64,000 bases of DNA, taken from NCBI RefSeq assembly GCF_001418105.1, contig NZ_LIQI01000024.1, positions 1 to 64,000 on the forward strand, written 5' to 3'. Numbering within the stretch: position 1 is the first letter of the stretch; each line of letters starts with the position of its first letter. Shown here in pieces: positions 60,379 through 64,000 of the stretch. Below the pieces are notes generated by a model. That model saw only the letters and a program-made list of their open reading frames with translations, was not told where the DNA came from and searched no databases. The position numbers and the translations under genes were made by a program. This stretch comes from Lacinutrix himadriensis (GTDB lineage Bacteria > Bacteroidota > Bacteroidia > Flavobacteriales > Flavobacteriaceae).

Positions 60379-60739
60379 CTAAGTAAACCTCTTGAGAAAT
60401 CAAGAGGTTTTTTTTATGCTCAAAAGTGAAATTTATTTCAACTTTTAAAAGCATAAAAAAGACCTAAAAGTGCAAAGCGCTTAAGGGGTGCTTTGGGCTG
60501 TTATCTTAATGGCCCATTTTGTTGTTTGGCAACAAAATGAATCCAGTTCCCGCTACTAAGAAAGCCAAACATGAAAATGTTTGGCTTTTGTGTTTTTAGA
60601 AAATAAAGAGCTTGCTTTAATGTTTTCTAAAAATGCAAAAGCCAATACTGTGCTTGCACAGTGGTTTTATTTGTACAAGCCTTTCTTTCTGGCCCATTTC
60701 TTTTTAAAATAAAGAAATGAATCCAGTTCCCGCTACTAA
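60365..60739. repeat. Two tandem hairpin modules ending in the tRNA-fMet 3' sequence
   Basis: TCCAGTTCCCGCTACTAAG occurs at 60365-60383 (in and just after the tRNA), 60542-60560 and 60721-60739. Each about 178-bp unit has, in the same order, a terminator-like stem (60385-60415; 60562-60588), a larger palindrome (TATGCT...AGCATA; TAGAAAA...TTTTCTA), and GGCCCATT-stem-AATGA directly before the next tRNA tail. Stem sequences differ between the units while the layout is kept. Nothing coding is seen. The direct repeats look like att sites left by integration into the tRNA gene. Confidence 0.65.
60385..60415 (+). terminator. Terminator after tRNA-fMet
   Basis: AAACCTCTTGA / TCAAGAGGTTT stem followed by a T-run, just after the tRNA. 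Confidence 0.85.
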
Positions 60740-60801
60740 GCTTTATGTCTTCATTTTTCTTACTTTTGCAAAAAGTACACGAAAACGTACACGATTTTTC
60801 A

Positions 60802-60882
60802 ATGAAATTAAATGATACTGAACCTAAAATATATACAGGTGGAGTAGATGTTAACTCTTGGACTAAACTTTCTAAAACATAA
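60802..60882 (+). pseudogene. N-terminal remnant of tyrosine recombinase (integrase)
   Basis: A 26-codon frame reading MKLNDTEPKIYTGGVDVNSW and TKLSKT before a stop. The phrase KIYTGGVD...W.KLSK is the start of flavobacterial tyrosine integrases, as I recall. A -7 box TACTTTTG (60761-60768) and the direct repeat GTACACG (twice, about 60775-60793) upstream are kept, but the catalytic part is missing, cut off where the fic gene begins. It lies directly after the last tRNA-tail repeat, as expected for an integrase of a tRNA-targeted element. Confidence 0.65.
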
Positions 60883-60884
60883 GG

Positions 60885-61997
60885 TTATTTTAAATTCAAC
60901 CAATATCGAGTACCTTTTAATTCACCAGTCTTGATAAACATGTTTTTGTCTAACATATCTTTTAAATCACGAGTAGCAGTAGAAGCTGAAGTTTTTGCTA
61001 TTTTAGTGTAATTGTCGGCGCTTAAACCACCATCAAAACCTTGGTGTCCAGTGTCAAAAATACGTGTAATAACTTTTAGTTGACGTGCATTCATAAGGGA
61101 GTTGAAACGATCAAAGAATTTAGCTTTTTCAATTAAAAAATCAATCAGTTTTAGCGTGTCTTCTTGTGCATCTAATATGGTTTGCCCAAAATATAGCAGC
61201 CAATCTGTAATATCTAATTCCTTGTTGTTGTTTTCAAGAGCGTTGTAATACGCTTTCTTATTCGTTTCAATAGTCTTTGATAATGAGATAAGGGCAGGTT
61301 GTCCCATGCTTTGTGCTATAGATTTTTCGGTAAGAGCACGAGCAATACGCCCATTACCATCCTCAAAGGGGTGTATACATACAAAATACAAGTGTGTAAT
61401 ACCAGCTTTAGCAATTGGTAATACCTTATGCTTGGTTTTGAAATACATGGTATTGAACCATACTATAAATTGCTCCATCTCTTTTTGTATTTCATGAGAT
61501 GGTGGAGCTTCAAAATGAACGGTTGGTTTGTTCAAGCGTCCAGAAACCACTTGCATTGGGTCTTCATGTGAGCGGTATGTGCCAATATCTGTTAAATCTC
61601 TTCTACCATTAGTTAGCATTTTATGCCAATTAAAAAGCTGCTTATGAGTTAATGGTTTATCAAAATTTTTATATAAGTCAACCATCATTTCTGAAATCCC
61701 AAATTCAGCAGGAGCTATTTTTTTTTTGTCAACCTTTAAACCTAGGTTTTTTTTGATAGAGGATTGAATACTATCTCTATCTAGATATTCGCCTTCTATT
61801 TCAGAAGTTTTGAGAGCTTCATTGGATAGTGTTTCAATAATTAATTGTTCTTTCTCCTTTTTATTAACATGTTTAAAAGCTCCTAAAACGGTTCCTGAAT
61901 TTTGCGAGAATTTTAATTCTAAAACAGTCAGTACATCTTCATTATATGAAAAATGAGGCCATTGTTTTTGTTGCCAATTCCATATTTTACGTCTCAT
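60885..61997 (-). CDS. Fic family protein with winged-helix domain
   Basis: A 370-residue protein: N-terminal Fic-associated domain (about 1-100), Fic core (about 115-255) with 'HPFEDGNGRIAR' complete, and a C-terminal winged helix (about 300-370, 'SASTATRDLKDMLDKNMF'). An inhibitory-helix motif 'TSEIEGE' precedes the core (class II). With an intact motif it should transfer AMP to a target protein; targets are unknown. It is flanked by the integrase remnant and lies in what looks like a small island. Two palindromes upstream may be its own operators. Confidence 0.92.
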   Translation of the reverse strand: MRRKIWNWQQKQWPHFSYNEDVLTVLELKFSQNSGTVLGAFKHVNKKEKEQLIIETLSNEALKTSEIEGEYLDRDSIQSSIKKNLGLKVDKKKIAPAEFGISEMMVDLYKNFDKPLTHKQLFNWHKMLTNGRRDLTDIGTYRSHEDPMQVVSGRLNKPTVHFEAPPSHEIQKEMEQFIVWFNTMYFKTKHKVLPIAKAGITHLYFVCIHPFEDGNGRIARALTEKSIAQSMGQPALISLSKTIETNKKAYYNALENNNKELDITDWLLYFGQTILDAQEDTLKLIDFLIEKAKFFDRFNSLMNARQLKVITRIFDTGHQGFDGGLSADNYTKIAKTSASTATRDLKDMLDKNMFIKTGELKGTRYWLNLK

Positions 61998-62068
61998 GAG
62001 CTATAATTTTTACTTTTATAGCTCAAATATAGTTAATTTTTGAGCTATAAAGTTGGTTTGTATAGCTC
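61998..62068 (-). promoter_or_regulatory. Twin palindromic operator and promoter of fic
   Basis: Two copies of the palindrome GAGCTATA...TATAGCTC: 61998-62024 and 62042-62068. A -7 box TATATTTG (minus strand, 62024-62031) lies between them. The fic ATG is immediately downstream. The layout suggests autoregulation by the winged-helix domain. Confidence 0.7.
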
Positions 62069-62149
62069 ATAGTTTTTTTTTGAAGTATTTGAATAAAAAA
62101 AATAGGGGATACTTGTTATTAAAATATCGTACAAAATCTTTCTGGACCA

Positions 62150-62229
62150 TTTCTTTATAAAGCCAAGAATTGAAGCCTGTTGCTGCTAATACATAAAAAA
62201 GCCTTTCCAGAAATGGAAAGGCTTTTTTG
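62150..62229. repeat. Degenerate third tRNA-tail module and terminator
   Basis: CTGGACCATTTCTTT...AAGAATTGAA followed by GCCTGTTGCTGCTAAT resembles the GGCCCATTTCTTT...AAATGAATCCAGTTCCCGCTACTAA end of the upstream modules. A strong terminator, AAAAAAGCCTTTCC / GGAAAGGCTTTTTT (62195-62228), follows, as in the other modules. It may be the far end of the fic island. Confidence 0.5.
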
Positions 62230-62370
62230 TTTTATAGGATATAATAGAATAGGGTTAAATCTGTTCTTTTTAGCTTGGCTAAGCTTGTTTTGTAAATGCA
62301 AGGCTATGTTTGTGTGAAATTGCCTTTTCGTCTAAATAAGTCAAGGATTTGAGCCAATGCGGTATCTATA

Positions 62371-63522
62371 TTATTTTTTAAATAAATGCTGTGGTAAATC
62401 TTCTACTCTTTCACAACATAATTGCTCCATTACTTGTTGCAATTCAGTTTTTAAAAGTGAAATGGTATGATCACCACCTTTGTTTCCTAAAGCAGAAACA
62501 CCGTACATAAAGGAACGTCCCATAAAAGTGAATTTAGCACCACTTGCAAGAGATCTTGCTACGTCTGGACCAGATCGAACACCACTATCCATCATCACTT
62601 CAATTTGATCACCATATTTAGCAGCAATATTTGCTAATGGTTTAATTGATGATTCTCCGGCATCTAGTTGTCTTCCTCCGTGATTAGAAACAATAATTCC
62701 GTCTAATCCTAAACGAATAGCTTCTTTTGCGTCCTCTTCAGAAGCCACACCTTTTAATACTATTTTACCTTTCCACATATCGCGAATAGGTTTTATTTTC
62801 TCTTCGTTTAAACGTCCAGAAAAGGTGTCATTCATAAACTTACCTAATTGTTTTAAATCTAAACCTTTAGGCATATATGGTTTTAATGTTGCAAAATTTG
62901 GTTGTCCGTAGCGCAAAGTATTCATTGCCCATTTTGGCTTTCCTAAAACTTGCATGATATTTTTAACAGACATTTTAGGAGGCATTGCCAACCCATTTCT
63001 AATATCTCTTGGTCTAAATCCGAAAGTAGGTACATCGCAAAGTATAACTAATACTGGGCACTCTGCAGCGGCTGCTCTTTTTATAATATCGTCTCTTAAA
63101 CGGTTTTCTGTAGGATGGTATAATTGAAACCATGCTTTTCCTTCCGTTAATTCTGCAGCTCTTTCAATACTAGTAGTAGTTACAGTACTTAAAATAAAAG
63201 GAACATTATGTTTATGTGCCGCTTTTGCTAAAATTTCTGGAGCATTTGGCCACATTAATCCTTGTAGTCCAACTGGTGCTATTCCAAAAGGAGCATCATA
63301 TTCGATACCAAATAATTTTGTTTTTAAACTTGCTCCATTAAAATCCCTTAAATATTGAGGAACTAACTGAACATCTCTAAGTTCGGATGTGTTTCTATGC
63401 AGATTTACATCTTCATTGCATCCACCATCTAGATATTCAAAAGCAAATTTTGGAATCATTTTCTCTGCTTTTGTTCTTAAGTCATCTACGGATGGGTATT
63501 TTGAGTTAAATTCTATAGCCAT
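62371..63522 (-). CDS. lldD: FMN-dependent alpha-hydroxy-acid oxidase (L-lactate dehydrogenase-like)
   Basis: A 383-residue FMN enzyme that oxidises L-2-hydroxy acids, most likely L-lactate to pyruvate. Active-site region 'VSNHGGRQLD' contains the catalytic His, and 'KGVASEEDAKEAIRLG' and 'DSGVRSGPDVARSLASGA' are family motifs. Seven bases separate it from the mutarotase gene upstream. In non-phosphorylating L-fucose breakdown L-lactate is a product, which fits the neighbours. Confidence 0.9.
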   Translation of the reverse strand: MAIEFNSKYPSVDDLRTKAEKMIPKFAFEYLDGGCNEDVNLHRNTSELRDVQLVPQYLRDFNGASLKTKLFGIEYDAPFGIAPVGLQGLMWPNAPEILAKAAHKHNVPFILSTVTTTSIERAAELTEGKAWFQLYHPTENRLRDDIIKRAAAAECPVLVILCDVPTFGFRPRDIRNGLAMPPKMSVKNIMQVLGKPKWAMNTLRYGQPNFATLKPYMPKGLDLKQLGKFMNDTFSGRLNEEKIKPIRDMWKGKIVLKGVASEEDAKEAIRLGLDGIIVSNHGGRQLDAGESSIKPLANIAAKYGDQIEVMMDSGVRSGPDVARSLASGAKFTFMGRSFMYGVSALGNKGGDHTISLLKTELQQVMEQLCCERVEDLPQHLFKK

Positions 63523-63529
63523 AGTTTTA

Positions 63530-63865
63530 TTAGTCTTGTAGTTGATAAATTTTATCCATTAATAACCATTTTTCATTTTCATTTGCCCAAGGCAATTTTT
63601 GCTGATATTTCCACATTAAGTTTTCCCACTCTTGCACTTTCGGATTTTCTAAATCCATAGTAGTTTTCTTTTCAAAAGAAAAATAGTCGTTCACTTCCAT
63701 AATCATGAATAACCGATTTCCAGTTAAGTAAATATCTAAATGCTCTATGCCTGCAGATTGAATACTCTTTGTTATTTCAGGCCATATCTCTTTATGATAT
63801 TTTTTATATTCTGAAATGAGCGTAGCATCATTAATGAGATCTAAAGCAAAACAATGTCTTTTCAT
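63530..63865 (-). CDS. L-fucose/L-rhamnose mutarotase
   Basis: A 111-residue ferredoxin-like fold enzyme of the RhaM/YiiL family: 'HCFALDLINDATLISEYKKYHKEIWPEI', 'IEHLDIYLTGNRLFMIMEV', 'NPKVQEWENLMWKYQQKLPWA'. It interconverts sugar anomers. Next to a FucP-like permease it probably acts on L-fucose. Confidence 0.88.
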   Translation of the reverse strand: MKRHCFALDLINDATLISEYKKYHKEIWPEITKSIQSAGIEHLDIYLTGNRLFMIMEVNDYFSFEKKTTMDLENPKVQEWENLMWKYQQKLPWANENEKWLLMDKIYQLQD

Positions 63866-63876
63866 TAAATTGGATG

Positions 63877-64000
63877 TTACTTATGAATTTTCAATGTTCT
63901 ATAACCATATACAGCAATAAAACAGAAACAAATAAATGGAAGGATAAAAGAAAAATTAACACCAGAAAAAGGTCCTATTTTTTCCATATCGATCATGGAT
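63877..64000 (-). CDS. fucP: FucP-like MFS transporter, C-terminal end (cut by window)
   Basis: The last 40 or so codons, ending 'SGVNFSFILPFICFCFIAVYGYRT' and LKIHK, read as the final membrane helix of an L-fucose:H+ symporter-type MFS protein. The rest lies beyond the window. The mutarotase gene starts 12 bp after its stop. Confidence 0.7.
   Translation of the reverse strand, partial: SMIDMEKIGPFSGVNFSFILPFICFCFIAVYGYRTLKIHK

Overview
The window comes from a low-GC marine-type member of the Flavobacteriaceae (Bacteroidota); the genus cannot be fixed from sequence alone. Evidence includes gliding and type IX secretion genes (gldB, gldC, gldK-L-M-N), C-terminal T9SS sorting domains, exosortase F with its partner, promoters of the Bacteroidota type (TTG, about 19-21 nt, TAnnTTTG), and the gene order purH-mreBCD-mrdA-rodA. 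Most of the window is ordinary chromosomal core.

Region 1 (1-4689) is the standout. It is an array of at least six small cassettes separated by about 120-140 bp imperfect palindromes that behave like integron attC sites. All ORFs lie on the minus strand. Each cassette has its own private terminal inverted repeat (about 6-10 bp beginning GTT), and these match across the ORF but not across the repeat, as expected if cassettes are exchanged at the G/TT point. Cargo: a four-cysteine protein, an NTF2-like exported protein, a HigB toxin with a HigA-ImmA/IrrE antitoxin, a free-standing EF-Tu domain III-like protein, one cassette without an ORF, and a single-pass membrane protein. No integrase is present; the array ends just upstream of dnaG and runs off the left edge of the window.

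Region 2 (4986-20101) holds dnaG, a LuxR-type response regulator with Glu at the phosphorylation position, nadE, gldB-gldC, aqpZ, the cell-shape operon mreBCD-mrdA-rodA, purH, a MacB-like permease and a GAF protein. Region 3 (20191-33239) is surface-oriented: exosortase F and partner, a metal-linked set (HYC_CC_PP protein, TonB receptor, HMA protein), a GIY-YIG protein with two decayed paralogue fragments, an outer-membrane barrel, and two large T9SS cargo proteins (types A and B).

Region 4 (33438-51306) contains groEL/groES, secG, lptE, a sigma-54 activator, miaB, topA, a degenerate arginase-like gene, gldKLMN, an FAD oxidoreductase, a structured intergenic element and a DUF983 gene. Region 5 (51404-60187) has an ABC-F ATPase, a tripartite RND efflux operon, a leucine-rich-repeat protein and a CPXCG protein. 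Region 6 (60205-62229) is a tRNA-fMet integration hot spot with two tandem hairpin modules ending in the tRNA 3' end, an integrase remnant, and a Fic gene with palindromic operators. Region 7 (62371-64000) is the end of an L-fucose/L-lactate utilisation cluster.

Four genes (gldC, the TonB receptor, the type B T9SS protein, the RND permease) are split by five frameshifts. Every one is explained by a single missing base in a run of identical bases, so I treat them as probable sequencing errors and annotate the genes as whole.
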